This document shows, piece by piece, positions 14,649 through 24,316 of a stretch of DNA of 64,000 nt. Location: assembly GCF_022836495.1 (NCBI RefSeq), contig NZ_BQXM01000003.1:3843-67842 (forward strand). The letters run 5' to 3'. A program made the translations under genes and the position numbers. The stretch comes from Desulforhabdus sp. TSK. Lineage in GTDB: Bacteria > Desulfobacterota > Syntrophobacteria > Syntrophobacterales > Syntrophobacteraceae. Below the pieces are notes generated by a model. That model was not told the origin of the DNA and searched no databases. It saw nothing but the letters and a program-made list of their open reading frames with translations. The stretch's first letter is position 1. The number at the start of each line of letters is the position of its first letter.

Positions 14649-15263
14649 ATGGCACTCACACCGGCACAGGAGCGGGTTTACCGGTTTGTTCAGGAGTACC
14701 TGAAGGATCGCGGATACTCTCCTTCCTATGAGGAAATCAGGGAGCATCTGGGGTTTCGATCCCTGAACGCTGTTTACAAACACCTCAAGCAGCTTCAGCA
14801 GCGTGGATACCTCCAGAGCCCCCCCAAAAACCGCAAACGGGCTCTGGAACTGCTGCCCCTTCACACCACAGGGGTTTCCATCCCTTTCCTGGGGGTAGTG
14901 GCGGCGGGAACCCCTATCGAAGCCGTTGAAATTCCGGAATCCATCGAGGTCCCGGAAAGCTTCCTGGGCAACGGCAACAACTTCGCCTTGAAAGTGCGGG
15001 GAGACTCCATGATCGATGAAGGCATCCGCGAAGGGGATATTCTCATCATCACCAGGCAGTCCCATGCCGAAAGCGGGCAAACGGTCGTGGCCCTCGTGCA
15101 CGGAGAAGCCACCGTCAAGAAGTTTTACCCTCACAACGGAGAGGTGGAGCTTCGTCCTGCAAACAGCCACATGGCTCCCCTTCGCCTTCCGGCGGACGAC
15201 GTGGAAATCGTGGGAACCGTCGTGGGCCTGCTGCGCCACTACCGGCAGCGCCCCTTCCGGTAA
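14649..15263 (+). CDS. lexA: LexA repressor (SOS response)
   Basis: A 204-residue LexA. The winged helix-turn-helix covers about residues 1-65. The self-cleavage site is Ala86-Gly87 in VVAAGTP, and the catalytic dyad is Ser120 (GDSMIDEGI) and Lys157 (ATVKKFY). RecA-stimulated self-cleavage relieves repression. The start at MALTPAQERV matches the family and has AGGGAGG nine bases upstream. It is the first gene of an operon with the imuB-like and dnaE2 genes, so the damage-tolerance polymerase is probably under its own repressor. Confidence 0.95.
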   Translation: MALTPAQERVYRFVQEYLKDRGYSPSYEEIREHLGFRSLNAVYKHLKQLQQRGYLQSPPKNRKRALELLPLHTTGVSIPFLGVVAAGTPIEAVEIPESIEVPESFLGNGNNFALKVRGDSMIDEGIREGDILIITRQSHAESGQTVVALVHGEATVKKFYPHNGEVELRPANSHMAPLRLPADDVEIVGTVVGLLRHYRQRPFR

Positions 15264-15277
15264 ATGCGGGGTCGAAA

Positions 15278-16480
15278 ATGGAAACAGGGGATGCAGTACG
15301 GCAAATCGTGCATTTCGGCATTCCGGATTATTACGCCGCACTGGAAGAATTGCGGCATCCGGAACTGAAAAAAAAACCGCTCATTCTGGCGGAACCGGGA
15401 GCTCGTTCCATCGTGCAGGGGGTCAACTTCACAGCACGCCGGGAGGGCCTGTGCGAGGGAATGTCCGTCAGCCAGGCGCGGCGCTTTTGCCGGCGGGTGC
15501 AGACCCTGCCCCTCGACCTTCCCTTCTACCGGGAGCAGCACGGGCACATCGTTCAGGACTTCGGCCGTTTTTCTCCTCTCGTGGAGGGAACGGCTTCGGG
15601 ACACTATTTTGTGGATCTGACGGGTACCCGCAGGCTCTGGGGGCCCGTTCCCGATGCGGCCTGCCGCATGGAAGAGCGCCTGGCCGCACAAAAAGGACTG
15701 CACGCGAGCGTAGGGCTGGCGTCGAACAAGCTGATCAGCCAGGTGGCAGCCCGCTGCATTCCTCCGGGAGACCTGGGCTGTATCTTCCCCGGAGGAGAGG
15801 CCTCTTTTCTGGCTTCCCTGCCGCTCCTTTTTCTTCCTGGGGTAGGGCCGAAAACAATCGAGAAGTTGAACGATTTCAATATTTCCAGGATCGGCCAGCT
15901 GGCCTCGTTTTCAGGAGAAGTCCTGGTCCCCGTTTTGGGCGGGGCAGCCCATCACCTCCTGAAGATGGCCCAAGGGATCGATGCAAGTCCCGTCCTTCCG
16001 TCTCGGGAGCTTCCCCGGCTGCGCATTGCCCGTCATCTGGAGCGGGATGAAATCGATCGAGACAGGCTGGAAGCCGTTTTATTCCAACAGGTGGAAGAAG
16101 CGGGCTGGGAGCTCCGGTCCCGCAACCGTTATGCGCAGCGGTTCACCCTGGAAATTTCCTATGCCGATGGAGGCACCGCCGTGAGCCGCCATGGCCTCGA
16201 CCCCATCACGGGGCAGGTGGATCAGCGCCTGTTCCGGACAATCCTGCCGGTTTTCAGAAAAGTGTTCCAGCGCCGTGTGGCCGTGCGCCGCATGGTCCTG
16301 GAGCTCTCGGGCTTTTCCATGCCCTTCCGCCAGCTGTCTCTTTTTCCCTGGGAGGAAAGCTCTTTCCAGGAAGATCAAAACCTGCAAAGAGCCCTGGACG
16401 GCATCCGGCGTCGTTTCGGCGGCACATCCATCCACTGGGGAAAGGTTCTCCTCAACCCTCCCGAGAAAATGATCGCGTGA
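15278..16480 (+). CDS. imuB: ImuB-like Y-family polymerase homologue (catalytic acids missing)
   Basis: A 400-residue Y-family fold. The first catalytic Asp of active enzymes (H-I-D-M-D-A-F-F) aligns with Gly14 in HFGIPDYYAALE. The S-x-D-E motif is replaced by the segment TASGHYFVDLTG (near 106-116), so metal-binding acids are lost. A helix-hairpin-helix (LPGVGPKTIEKL) follows, and a clear beta-clamp-binding motif QLSLF lies near residue 350. Loss of catalytic acids with retention of the clamp motif is the hallmark of ImuB, the non-catalytic hub that brings DnaE2 to the clamp. It lies 14 bp after lexA and 41 bp before dnaE2. No imuA is seen. Confidence 0.85.
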   Translation: METGDAVRQIVHFGIPDYYAALEELRHPELKKKPLILAEPGARSIVQGVNFTARREGLCEGMSVSQARRFCRRVQTLPLDLPFYREQHGHIVQDFGRFSPLVEGTASGHYFVDLTGTRRLWGPVPDAACRMEERLAAQKGLHASVGLASNKLISQVAARCIPPGDLGCIFPGGEASFLASLPLLFLPGVGPKTIEKLNDFNISRIGQLASFSGEVLVPVLGGAAHHLLKMAQGIDASPVLPSRELPRLRIARHLERDEIDRDRLEAVLFQQVEEAGWELRSRNRYAQRFTLEISYADGGTAVSRHGLDPITGQVDQRLFRTILPVFRKVFQRRVAVRRMVLELSGFSMPFRQLSLFPWEESSFQEDQNLQRALDGIRRRFGGTSIHWGKVLLNPPEKMIA

Positions 16481-16521
16481 AAGGATGAGAGAGAGCTCCG
16501 GGGATATCGGAAGGGAAGCCC

Positions 16522-19500
16522 ATGGAAGAATCCTTTGTACATCTGCACGTCCATTCACACTATTCCATGATGTGGGGCGTGAGCTCCGTGAAGGTCCTCT
16601 GTGAAACTGCGGCCGAGGCGGGGTTCCGTACTTTGGCCCTCACGGACACCAACGGGTTTTACGGGTTGATCCATTTCCTGGAAGCAGCCCGCCAAGCCGG
16701 GATCCATCCCATCGTGGGAGCGGCACTCGAGACGCAAAATCCAACGGAAGCAGCCGTCATACTGGCCAGAACCCTTCGCGGTTATGAATGCCTCAGCCGA
16801 ATGATCACCGACCGCAATCGGGGGGATTTTTCCCTGCTGCGCGACTTCCCAGAGGTCCCCGAAGATCTGACCGTGCTGAGCTCCCACGCTGAAACCCTCC
16901 AGGCTCTCCGTTCCCGTGTGCCGTGCCGGGTGGAAATCATCCCCAGCCCTGCCGACCGGAAGGCCTTGCACATGGCTCACGAGCTGGGGCTTCCGCCCGT
17001 CGCCACCAATGCCGTTTATTTTGCGCATCCCGAAGACCATGCCCTCCACCGCCTGGTGCGGGCCATCGATTGCAATGAAACCTTGAGCACCCTCCCTCCG
17101 CAAGAAGTCGTCCCGTCCGATCGCTGGCTAAAGCCCGCTCCTCTCATGGCTGGGCAATTTCCCCACGGTTCCGAAGCCGTGAACAACACCGTGAAGCTTG
17201 CCCGGCAGTGTCACGCGACATGGGACCATTTCCGCACGGTCTTCCCTCACTATGAAGATCGCCGGGAAGATCATTTCACCCTTTTACAGCAAAAGTGCCG
17301 CGAGGGGATTGCCTGGCGATATGACCAGACCAGCGCAGCCGTGGAAAAGCGACTGGAGGAAGAGCTGGAGCTGATTCGCGTCAAAGGGTTTGTGGACTAC
17401 TTCCTGGTGGTGAACGATCTGGTGCACCGTCGCCCCATCCACTGCGGACGGGGAAGCGCCGCCGCCAGCCTCGTAAGCTATCTTCTGGGAATCACGCACG
17501 TGGATCCCATTCGACACAACCTCCTTTTCGGCCGGTTCCTGAATCCCCACCGCCAGGACCCTCCGGACATCGATGTGGATTTCCCCTGGGATGAGCGGGA
17601 CGGGCTCCTGGAGGAGGTGCGCAACAGCTACGGCCATGACCGCCAGGCCATGGTGTCCAATCATGTGGGGTTCGGAGGGCGGGCGGCCATACGGGAAGTG
17701 GCCAAGGTTTACGGGATACCGGCGGCCGATATCAAGGAAGTGACCCGGCGGATGAGCTTCGGAGCACATCCCGGACGCATCCGGCACCGCGTGGAAACTC
17801 ATCCCAGGTTCCAGGGATTTCCCCTGGATCCCCCCTGGCCCGATATCATGCGATGGGCTGAGCGCCTGGAAGCCCTTCCCCGACATCTCTCGGTACATTG
17901 CGGGGGGATCATCCTGACACCGGACCATGTCTCCCGCTACGTCCCCGTGCAGCGGAGCGCCAAGGGGGCCTGGATCATCCAGTGGGAAAAGGAACAGGCC
18001 GAACAGGCAGGCCTGGTCAAAATCGACCTGCTGGGCAACCGCTCCCTGGCCGTCATCCGGGACACCCTGGCGGCTGTCGGTCAAAATACGGGAATGCGCA
18101 TCGACTATGCGTCGTTGAATCCCCTGGACGATCCGGCCACGGTGGATCTTCTCCGGAGAGGCGACAGCATGGGGGTCTTTTATGTGGAATCCCCGGCCAT
18201 GCGTCAGCTGCAGAAGAAAACACAGCGGGGGGATTTCGAGCACCTGGTGATCCACTCCTCCATCATCCGGCCGGCAGCCAATCGTTACATCCAGGAATAT
18301 GTTCGGCGACTCCACGGCGCTCCTTACGAGCCCCTTCATCCCAGCCTCGGGAAGCTCCTGGCGGAAACCTACGGCATCCTGGTGTACCAGGAGGATGTCG
18401 TCCGAGTCTCGATGGTTCTGGCGGGCTTCGATTGGGCCGAAGCGGATGGACTGCGAAAAGTCATCAGCAAAAAAAGCAGCGAGAAGCTATCTCAATACCG
18501 CCGGAGCTTCTATGACGGATGCGCCGGGCGCGGTGTTTCCCGTGAGGTAACGGACCGGGTGTGGGAAATGTTCCTCTCATTTGCCGGCTACTCCTTCTGC
18601 AAGCCTCACTCTGCCTCTTACGCCCTGGTGAGCTTCAAATCGGCCTACCTGAAGGCGCACCACCCCGCGGAATTCATGGCCGCCGTCCTCAGCAATGGAG
18701 GCGGGTACTACACGGCCCGCGCCTACATTTCCGAAGCACAGCGCATGGGGCTGCGGGTCCTCGGCCCCGACGTCAATGAGAGCGACTGGAATTATACGGG
18801 AAAAGATCAAACGGTTCGCCTGGGGCTGCAGCAGATCCAGAATATTCGCAAAGAGACCCTGGAGAACCTTTTGAAAGAGCGGAAAACGCGGGGGGCTTTC
18901 ACTTCCCTGGAAGACTTCCTGGAGCGCGTGGACCTGTCTCCCGGGGACGGCGCAGTCCTCGTGAAGAGCGGCGCCCTGGATTCCCTGGCGGACGGACTGA
19001 ACCGGCCGCAGATCCTCTGGAGCGTTGCAGCGGCCCTCAACCATCCCTCCACAAAAAGGGAGAAAAGAATTCCAACGCAAAAAAGCCTTTTTCATCGCTC
19101 TCGACGGGGAATTTCTCCTCCTCTCCTGCCGCCGTTGACACCGCGCCAGCACTGGCGCCAGGAAGCCGAAGCCCTGGGATTTTCCCTCTCCGCACATCCC
19201 CTCAAGCTCTGGGAGCCGTTCCTGCCTCCTCTCCCCTCTTCCATCATTGCGGCTTCCCGCCTCTCCCAGTGCGTGGGCCGAAAGGTCTGGGTGCTGGGGT
19301 GGCCCGTCACCCGCAAGGAAGTCCTGACCAGGGAAGGGGAATCCATGGAATTCATCTCGTTTGAAGATACGACCGCCATCTACGAGACCGTTTTCTTTCC
19401 CAGGGCGTTCCAACGCTTCTGCCAGGACGTGGATATGAACCGTGCTTATCTTCTTTACGGCCGGGTGGAAAGCGAATTCGGAGCCGAAAGCCTCAATGTG

Positions 19501-19611
19501 CTGCAGATGAAGAAGATTTCAAACCAAAACGGCCAAAGCGGGGTTGATGAGGGCATTCAAAACCTTGCACCGCCCACGCCTGCCGGTTTTGTCAAAATCA
19601 GAGGACGCTGA
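16522..19611 (+). CDS. dnaE2: Error-prone DNA polymerase III alpha subunit DnaE2 (ImuC)
   Basis: A 1029-residue C-family polymerase of DnaE2 length. The N-terminal PHP domain (HLHVHSHYSMMWG) is present; the palm has PPDIDVDFPWDERD and KIDLLGNRSL with the catalytic Asp residues; a helix-hairpin-helix and C-terminal OB fold (VWVLGWPVTRKEV) follow. It carries out translesion synthesis and damage-induced mutagenesis with ImuB. The ribosome-binding site is GGAAGGGAAG. It is the third gene of the lexA operon, and no downstream partner is close. Confidence 0.93.
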   Translation: MEESFVHLHVHSHYSMMWGVSSVKVLCETAAEAGFRTLALTDTNGFYGLIHFLEAARQAGIHPIVGAALETQNPTEAAVILARTLRGYECLSRMITDRNRGDFSLLRDFPEVPEDLTVLSSHAETLQALRSRVPCRVEIIPSPADRKALHMAHELGLPPVATNAVYFAHPEDHALHRLVRAIDCNETLSTLPPQEVVPSDRWLKPAPLMAGQFPHGSEAVNNTVKLARQCHATWDHFRTVFPHYEDRREDHFTLLQQKCREGIAWRYDQTSAAVEKRLEEELELIRVKGFVDYFLVVNDLVHRRPIHCGRGSAAASLVSYLLGITHVDPIRHNLLFGRFLNPHRQDPPDIDVDFPWDERDGLLEEVRNSYGHDRQAMVSNHVGFGGRAAIREVAKVYGIPAADIKEVTRRMSFGAHPGRIRHRVETHPRFQGFPLDPPWPDIMRWAERLEALPRHLSVHCGGIILTPDHVSRYVPVQRSAKGAWIIQWEKEQAEQAGLVKIDLLGNRSLAVIRDTLAAVGQNTGMRIDYASLNPLDDPATVDLLRRGDSMGVFYVESPAMRQLQKKTQRGDFEHLVIHSSIIRPAANRYIQEYVRRLHGAPYEPLHPSLGKLLAETYGILVYQEDVVRVSMVLAGFDWAEADGLRKVISKKSSEKLSQYRRSFYDGCAGRGVSREVTDRVWEMFLSFAGYSFCKPHSASYALVSFKSAYLKAHHPAEFMAAVLSNGGGYYTARAYISEAQRMGLRVLGPDVNESDWNYTGKDQTVRLGLQQIQNIRKETLENLLKERKTRGAFTSLEDFLERVDLSPGDGAVLVKSGALDSLADGLNRPQILWSVAAALNHPSTKREKRIPTQKSLFHRSRRGISPPLLPPLTPRQHWRQEAEALGFSLSAHPLKLWEPFLPPLPSSIIAASRLSQCVGRKVWVLGWPVTRKEVLTREGESMEFISFEDTTAIYETVFFPRAFQRFCQDVDMNRAYLLYGRVESEFGAESLNVLQMKKISNQNGQSGVDEGIQNLAPPTPAGFVKIRGR

Positions 19612-19677
19612 AAAACGCTGCCGTACCCGGAATGACGCTCATAACGAGAATGAAAGAAGCAAAAGAGGATCCTCGCA

Positions 19678-21840
19678 TTGAGAATTCCCACGGAAAAAAC
19701 GAGCCTAGCGCAGACTGAATACAAATTTGCCTGTTGGGCATGGGCATGCGCCTTCGTCCTGATCCTGCTCATGGGTTCAGGAGCGGAAGCAAAGGCCCAA
19801 GCGAATAGCAGGCAGCTGCAGCATCTTCTCGAGGTGGAGCTCCAGCCTCAAAATCAAAGGATCCGCGTTCAAGACACGGTGACCTTCCGTACCCATGCAG
19901 GAGAAGAAAGCATCGCGTTCTTCCTGGCGCCCCGTGCTGAAAGTGTGTCGGTTCAATCCAACGGAGCACCCATCCGGCATGTATTCCAGGAGGGGGAATT
20001 GCGCATATCTCTTGACCCTCTTCCCGAAGAACAGATCCATTCCCTCAAAATTTCCTTTGAAGCTGCCTTCGCCGACCCGATTCCCAATGCTCCCGCCAAT
20101 TTCGACAACCCGGGGTTTGGCGTCACGGGGACGGTCACGACCCAAGGAACCTTCCTGCTGGCCGGCTGTGGATGGTACCCACAAATCCCGGGGGAAAATG
20201 CCCGTTTCCATGTCAAGGTCACCGCACCCAAAGGTATTCGTGCCGTGACGGCCGGAAATCTCGTGGGCCACGACGATGTGGGAGGCAATACCCTGTCCCG
20301 GTGGGAGGTCCTCCAGCCCATCGAGGGACTGGCCCTGTCAGCGGGGCCTTACGTCATCCGTTCACGAACGGTTGGGAAAACAACGATTTCAACCTATTTT
20401 TTCCCGGAATCGGACGATCTTTCGGATACCTATTTGAACGCGGCCTCGCGGCATATAGAGTTTTACGAGAAATTGCACGGCCCCTACCCTTTTCCCAAGT
20501 TTGCCGTCGTGGAAAATTTCTTCCCCACAGGATACGGTTTTCCCTCGTACACTCTGCTGGGAAGCACGGTTCTGCGCCTCCCCTTCATCCCGGAAACGAG
20601 CCTCAAGCATGAAGTCGCTCATTCCTGGTGGGGAAACGGCGTTTTCGTCGATTATGATTCCGGAAACTGGTGCGAAGGACTGACAACCTATGTTTCGGAT
20701 TACCTCTCCAAAGAAATGTCTTCCCCTGCCGAAGGGAAAGAATATCGGAAGCAAATCCTCCAGGACTATGCCACACTGGTGAGCTCGGGAGAGGACCTGC
20801 CCCTCAACCGGTTCATGAGCCGGGAAAGCCCGGCGTCGCGGGCTGTGGGATATGGCAAGGCAGCCTTTGTGTTCCACATGGTACGACAGAAGATCGGCGA
20901 TGAACCCTTTTGGAACAGCCTGCGCCGTATTTTTAAGGAACGCCTTTTTCTGAAGACATCCTGGCGGGATTTCCGGGATGTTTTCACCCAGGAGGGAAAC
21001 TGGGACGCCAGGGAAGCCCGGCAGTTTTTCGATCAGTGGCTGGCCAGAAAGGGAGCGCCCCTTCTCCAGTTGGAGAATGTCCAGGTGGAAAAGGGCAATC
21101 CCCACTGGAACGTCCGAGGGTTCCTGGCACAGAAGCCACCCCTCTACCGTCTGTACGTCCCTGTGCAGCTGCACACCGAAGGGACGAACCAGGAGAAGCT
21201 ATTGCCGGTGGAAGCTCCCGCTTCACCGTTCCTGTTCCAGACCGCGCAGGAGCCACGGAGCGTGACGGTCGACCCCGATCTCCAGGTGTTTCGGCTCCTC
21301 TATCCCGAAGAAATCCCCGCCACCGTCAACAGCCTCAAAGGATCGAGGCGTCTCACAGCCGTCATGAGCGATGACACACCGGACGGTTTGAAAGGGACAT
21401 TTCAAGATCTGCTGGCTGGCCTGAACCAGGCCGAAGCACCGCTGCTCCATGAAAAAGACGTGGATTTACCGAAAGCCCATGCGCAGGATCTGTTGTTCCT
21501 GGGATATCCCAGGTCCGAAACGCTGCGGGCATTGCTGGCTCGCCATCCTGCCGGTTTGGTGCTTGAACCGTCCTCTTTTTCCCTCCAGGAATCTTTCTCC
21601 AGCAGGGAGGCGGATTCACTTTTTCTGGTCTACAAGGATGCCGAAAGGGAAGGAAGACTCACGGCCCTCTTTTACTCCCCTTCAAGAACTGAAACAGAAT
21701 CCTTGAAGAAGGCTGCTTTAAAGATCACGCATTATGGAAAATACAGCTACCTCAGCTTCTCCAATGGGATGAACCAACAGAAGGGAACATGGTCGGCATC
21801 CCGTTCACCCCTCAGGTTTGAGCTCAAGGAGTCGCAATGA
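19678..21840 (+). CDS. Exported M1-family zinc aminopeptidase
   Basis: A 720-residue protein starting at TTG with an AGAGGA-type ribosome-binding site. Residues about 15-42 form a signal peptide (CWAWACAFVLILLMGSGAEA). The zinc motif HEVAHSWWGN with the downstream Glu in NWCEGLTTY (HExxH-x18-E) is complete, and VVENFFPTGYGFPS stands in for the exopeptidase GAMEN region, so substrate choice may differ from classical aminopeptidase N. The last 200 residues do not match a family I know. It probably acts in the periplasm on peptides. The stop overlaps the next start by ATGA. Confidence 0.88.
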   Translation: MRIPTEKTSLAQTEYKFACWAWACAFVLILLMGSGAEAKAQANSRQLQHLLEVELQPQNQRIRVQDTVTFRTHAGEESIAFFLAPRAESVSVQSNGAPIRHVFQEGELRISLDPLPEEQIHSLKISFEAAFADPIPNAPANFDNPGFGVTGTVTTQGTFLLAGCGWYPQIPGENARFHVKVTAPKGIRAVTAGNLVGHDDVGGNTLSRWEVLQPIEGLALSAGPYVIRSRTVGKTTISTYFFPESDDLSDTYLNAASRHIEFYEKLHGPYPFPKFAVVENFFPTGYGFPSYTLLGSTVLRLPFIPETSLKHEVAHSWWGNGVFVDYDSGNWCEGLTTYVSDYLSKEMSSPAEGKEYRKQILQDYATLVSSGEDLPLNRFMSRESPASRAVGYGKAAFVFHMVRQKIGDEPFWNSLRRIFKERLFLKTSWRDFRDVFTQEGNWDAREARQFFDQWLARKGAPLLQLENVQVEKGNPHWNVRGFLAQKPPLYRLYVPVQLHTEGTNQEKLLPVEAPASPFLFQTAQEPRSVTVDPDLQVFRLLYPEEIPATVNSLKGSRRLTAVMSDDTPDGLKGTFQDLLAGLNQAEAPLLHEKDVDLPKAHAQDLLFLGYPRSETLRALLARHPAGLVLEPSSFSLQESFSSREADSLFLVYKDAEREGRLTALFYSPSRTETESLKKAALKITHYGKYSYLSFSNGMNQQKGTWSASRSPLRFELKESQ

Positions 21841-22688
21841 GTCCCACGCGCTGTGGAAAAATGTTGCTTCTGATGACCCTTTTGGCGGTCTTGTCGGGAA
21901 CAGGCTGCGGTGCTGAGCCTCTCAGGCTTTGGGAAGTTCAAGGACGGAGGGAAGTGTCTCTCGCGTCGGCAGCCAAAAGCTTTGGCGAGGCCTCCATGGT
22001 GTTTGTGGGGGAGCTCCACGACCGTCCGTCCCACCATGACGGACAGCTCCAGATCATCCAGGCGCTCCATGATGCCGGAAAGCCCCTCGCCGTGGGGCTG
22101 GAAATGTTTACCGCCCGGGATCAGGCCATTTTAGACCGCTGGATCCAGGGAGCCATGGAAGAAGCCGAATTCGTAAATCATTTTCAAGCCAACTGGGGTG
22201 AGAGCTGGCGCCTCTACAGGGACATCTTCCTGTACTGCCGTGACCGGAAAATTCCCCTGGTGGGTTTGAATGTACCCAGGGAAATCACTGCCCAGGTGGC
22301 GAGAAAAGGGTTCGCTTCTCTCACCCGCGAGCAGATCGGGATGCTCCCCCCCATCACCTGCAACGTGAATTCAGCTTACATGGAGCTCATGCGGCAGGCC
22401 CACGGCCATGCCATGAGCGAATCGGACTTCACTCAATTCTGTGAAGCCCAGCTGGTGTGGGATACCTCCATGGCGCTCCATGCGATGCGGTACCTGGAGG
22501 TGCACAAGGATCAGACGCTCGTCGTCCTGACGGGAGCCGTCCATGCCTGGAAGCAGGGCGTCCCCCGGCAGGTGAGGGAGCTCAGCCCCCATCGGCAATT
22601 CATAGTCATTCTGCCTGAAGTTCCTGGGACCTATGACAAAGAAACCGTCTCACTGGAGGATTGTGACTTTCTGCTCCTGGGAGTATAG
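21837..22688 (+). CDS. ChaN-like lipoprotein (DUF399 family)
   Basis: A 283-residue protein with an N-terminal lipoprotein signal (LLLMTLLAVLSGTGC) and the family motif FVGELHDRPSHH near residue 55, plus VGLEMFTARDQ and LTGAVHAWKQGV. The family includes Campylobacter ChaN, a haem-binding outer-membrane lipoprotein, and the two conserved His regions are kept. It is translationally coupled to the M1 peptidase. Haem or metal binding is inferred from the family only. Confidence 0.85.
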   Translation: MSPTRCGKMLLLMTLLAVLSGTGCGAEPLRLWEVQGRREVSLASAAKSFGEASMVFVGELHDRPSHHDGQLQIIQALHDAGKPLAVGLEMFTARDQAILDRWIQGAMEEAEFVNHFQANWGESWRLYRDIFLYCRDRKIPLVGLNVPREITAQVARKGFASLTREQIGMLPPITCNVNSAYMELMRQAHGHAMSESDFTQFCEAQLVWDTSMALHAMRYLEVHKDQTLVVLTGAVHAWKQGVPRQVRELSPHRQFIVILPEVPGTYDKETVSLEDCDFLLLGV

Positions 22689-22694
22689 AGCACC

Positions 22695-23018
22695 TCATGG
22701 GTAGTGCACGGCGAGCCAGATGGTTTCCCGGTCGGGGTCCGTCCATTCGACCCTGTGCTTTACATGGGCGGGGATCGTGATCCAATCTCCTGCTTGCATG
22801 GAGAGCAGAACGTCATCTTCTTCAAAACGCAGCCGGGCGCTTCCCTGCACCACCATGACCCATTCGCTGGTATCCTGATCGTACCAGGTTCCTTCGGGCG
22901 TCGTATGCCCCTTGGAGATAATGCGCTCGATCCTTGTTCCCCCGGTGCAAACCAGCTCTTCCAGCAGTTCCCGGGGCAGGGATGCCGGGATCTTTGAGGC
23001 TATGTTGTCTCGATGCAT
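22695..23018 (-). CDS. Small cupin-domain protein
   Basis: A 107-residue single cupin barrel with motif 1 (STSEWVMVVQG-like region, residues about 50-60 of the ORF) and motif 2 (GDWITIPAHVKHRVEWT). Histidines for metal binding are partly kept. The start is uncertain: ATG at 23018 or GTG at 23048, neither with a good ribosome-binding site. It is convergent with the ChaN-like gene, seven bases away. The function is unknown; such proteins bind metals or small ligands. Confidence 0.8.
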   Translation of the reverse strand: MHRDNIASKIPASLPRELLEELVCTGGTRIERIISKGHTTPEGTWYDQDTSEWVMVVQGSARLRFEEDDVLLSMQAGDWITIPAHVKHRVEWTDPDRETIWLAVHYP

Positions 23019-23192
23019 GGACGAATCCGTTGACCGGCACGACGGCACAATCCAGGTGCAGGTCCAGGTGTGAGCGGACTCCTTTGAGACCTCTGTTCGG
23101 GTAAAGGGGCAAGAACATACCCCTAACCCGAACGTGTGGAAAGAAGCCTCGTCAAGTTCTATTCCAGAACGAGGTCAACCGAAGCGATCGAC

Positions 23193-23948
23193 TTACTTTT
23201 GCTTCAGGGTGAATTTCCAGGAGCAATACCATTCGTCGGGATGCGCGTCGGGAGGACATGCGACGCATTCCGTCTCGATGCGGGGATCGATGAAGGTGGC
23301 GAAGAAGGGATATTCCACCATCCCCCCCGATTTGCAGGGGTAATCCTGGAGGCCCTTTCTTTTGCGCGCCACCTGGACCCGGCATTCCTCCATGCGGAAG
23401 ATGAAGCTCGTCTCATCCACATCTTCGATGCATTGTTTGTTGATGCGGGCGTACATGCGGAAAGCGAGGGCGGTTTTCAGTCCTTCGAGTCCTCCCAGCT
23501 CCGGGATGTGGAGGAGCTCTTTGATCCTGAGGGCTTCATAGGGTGAAAATCTGGACCAGCAGGTGTCGTTGCAGCGTTTGGCGGTGTCCATCCCGAAGCG
23601 CTTTTCCACGGCCTGAAACCATACGCCGTCATTGGCCAGCCAATTGACGCAGATGCCGTCCAGGAGTTTAAGAAGGTCCTCTTTTCCCATTTGGTTGAGT
23701 GCCTTTGGGACTCCATTTTCCAATTCGATACCGAGCAGCTTGCCCAGTCGGGTAATCATAATGTTCCAGGATTGATCCCCTGCGGATGTTTCGATGTCCA
23801 CCGCCCGCTTCATTCCCAGTTGATATTCCACTTCCCTGAACCAGCAGCCATAATGCACCATGGTGCGGCGGAATCCCTCCATGACCCACTGAACCAACTC
23901 AGCTTGAGACAGATCATCAAACGTTTTCGGCAGGAACTGATCGGACAT
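23193..23948 (-). CDS. Duplicated-domain cytosolic protein (DUF6125-like)
   Basis: A 251-residue soluble protein with an internal duplication: a block starting HYGCWFREVEYQLGM (about 32-46) is repeated as NDGVWFQAVEKRFGM (about 105-119), and each is followed by a segment ending LLGI/LLHI. The C-terminal third has paired cysteines (C-V-A-C-P-P and W-Y-C-S-W). It resembles a conserved anaerobe family I associate with DUF6125, but I am not certain. No neighbour gives a clue to its role. Confidence 0.75.
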   Translation of the reverse strand: MSDQFLPKTFDDLSQAELVQWVMEGFRRTMVHYGCWFREVEYQLGMKRAVDIETSAGDQSWNIMITRLGKLLGIELENGVPKALNQMGKEDLLKLLDGICVNWLANDGVWFQAVEKRFGMDTAKRCNDTCWSRFSPYEALRIKELLHIPELGGLEGLKTALAFRMYARINKQCIEDVDETSFIFRMEECRVQVARKRKGLQDYPCKSGGMVEYPFFATFIDPRIETECVACPPDAHPDEWYCSWKFTLKQK

Positions 23949-24231
23949 GTCTTCTCCTCGTGTTTGAATCGGGATGTTTAAGTTGAGAACGAACGCGCGA
24001 ATCTCTCAATACCCGCGGATGAATGTGGAGACCTTGAAGCGAATAAGCAAGTCTCACCCCTGAAACGGCCCAACCATAATAGAGTGTCCTGGGAAAAATC
24101 AAGGAAAATGGCGGTTCGTCGGAGGAAGGCCGGCACGTGATATACCTCCGGCATCGAGCTCATGTGGATGGCTTCGGCACATGCCAAAAGGATGAGAGAG
24201 TGAGAAGAGTCCGGCAGATGGAAAGACCCCG

Positions 24232-24261
24232 CCGGTATGGACGTTAATCCTTCCATACCGG
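24232..24261 (-). terminator. Hairpin downstream of glnA
   Basis: CCGGTATGGA (24232-24241) and TCCATACCGG (24252-24261) form a perfect 10-bp stem with a 10-base loop just past the glnA stop. There is no U-run, so it may be a 3'-end stabiliser rather than a terminator. The remainder of 23949-24316 shows no gene or promoter I can support. Confidence 0.45.
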
Positions 24262-24316
24262 AGAGGCTCTTCGGGACATGCAATGGATAGAGTGTTACGT
24301 CAGACTGCCCTGCGGA

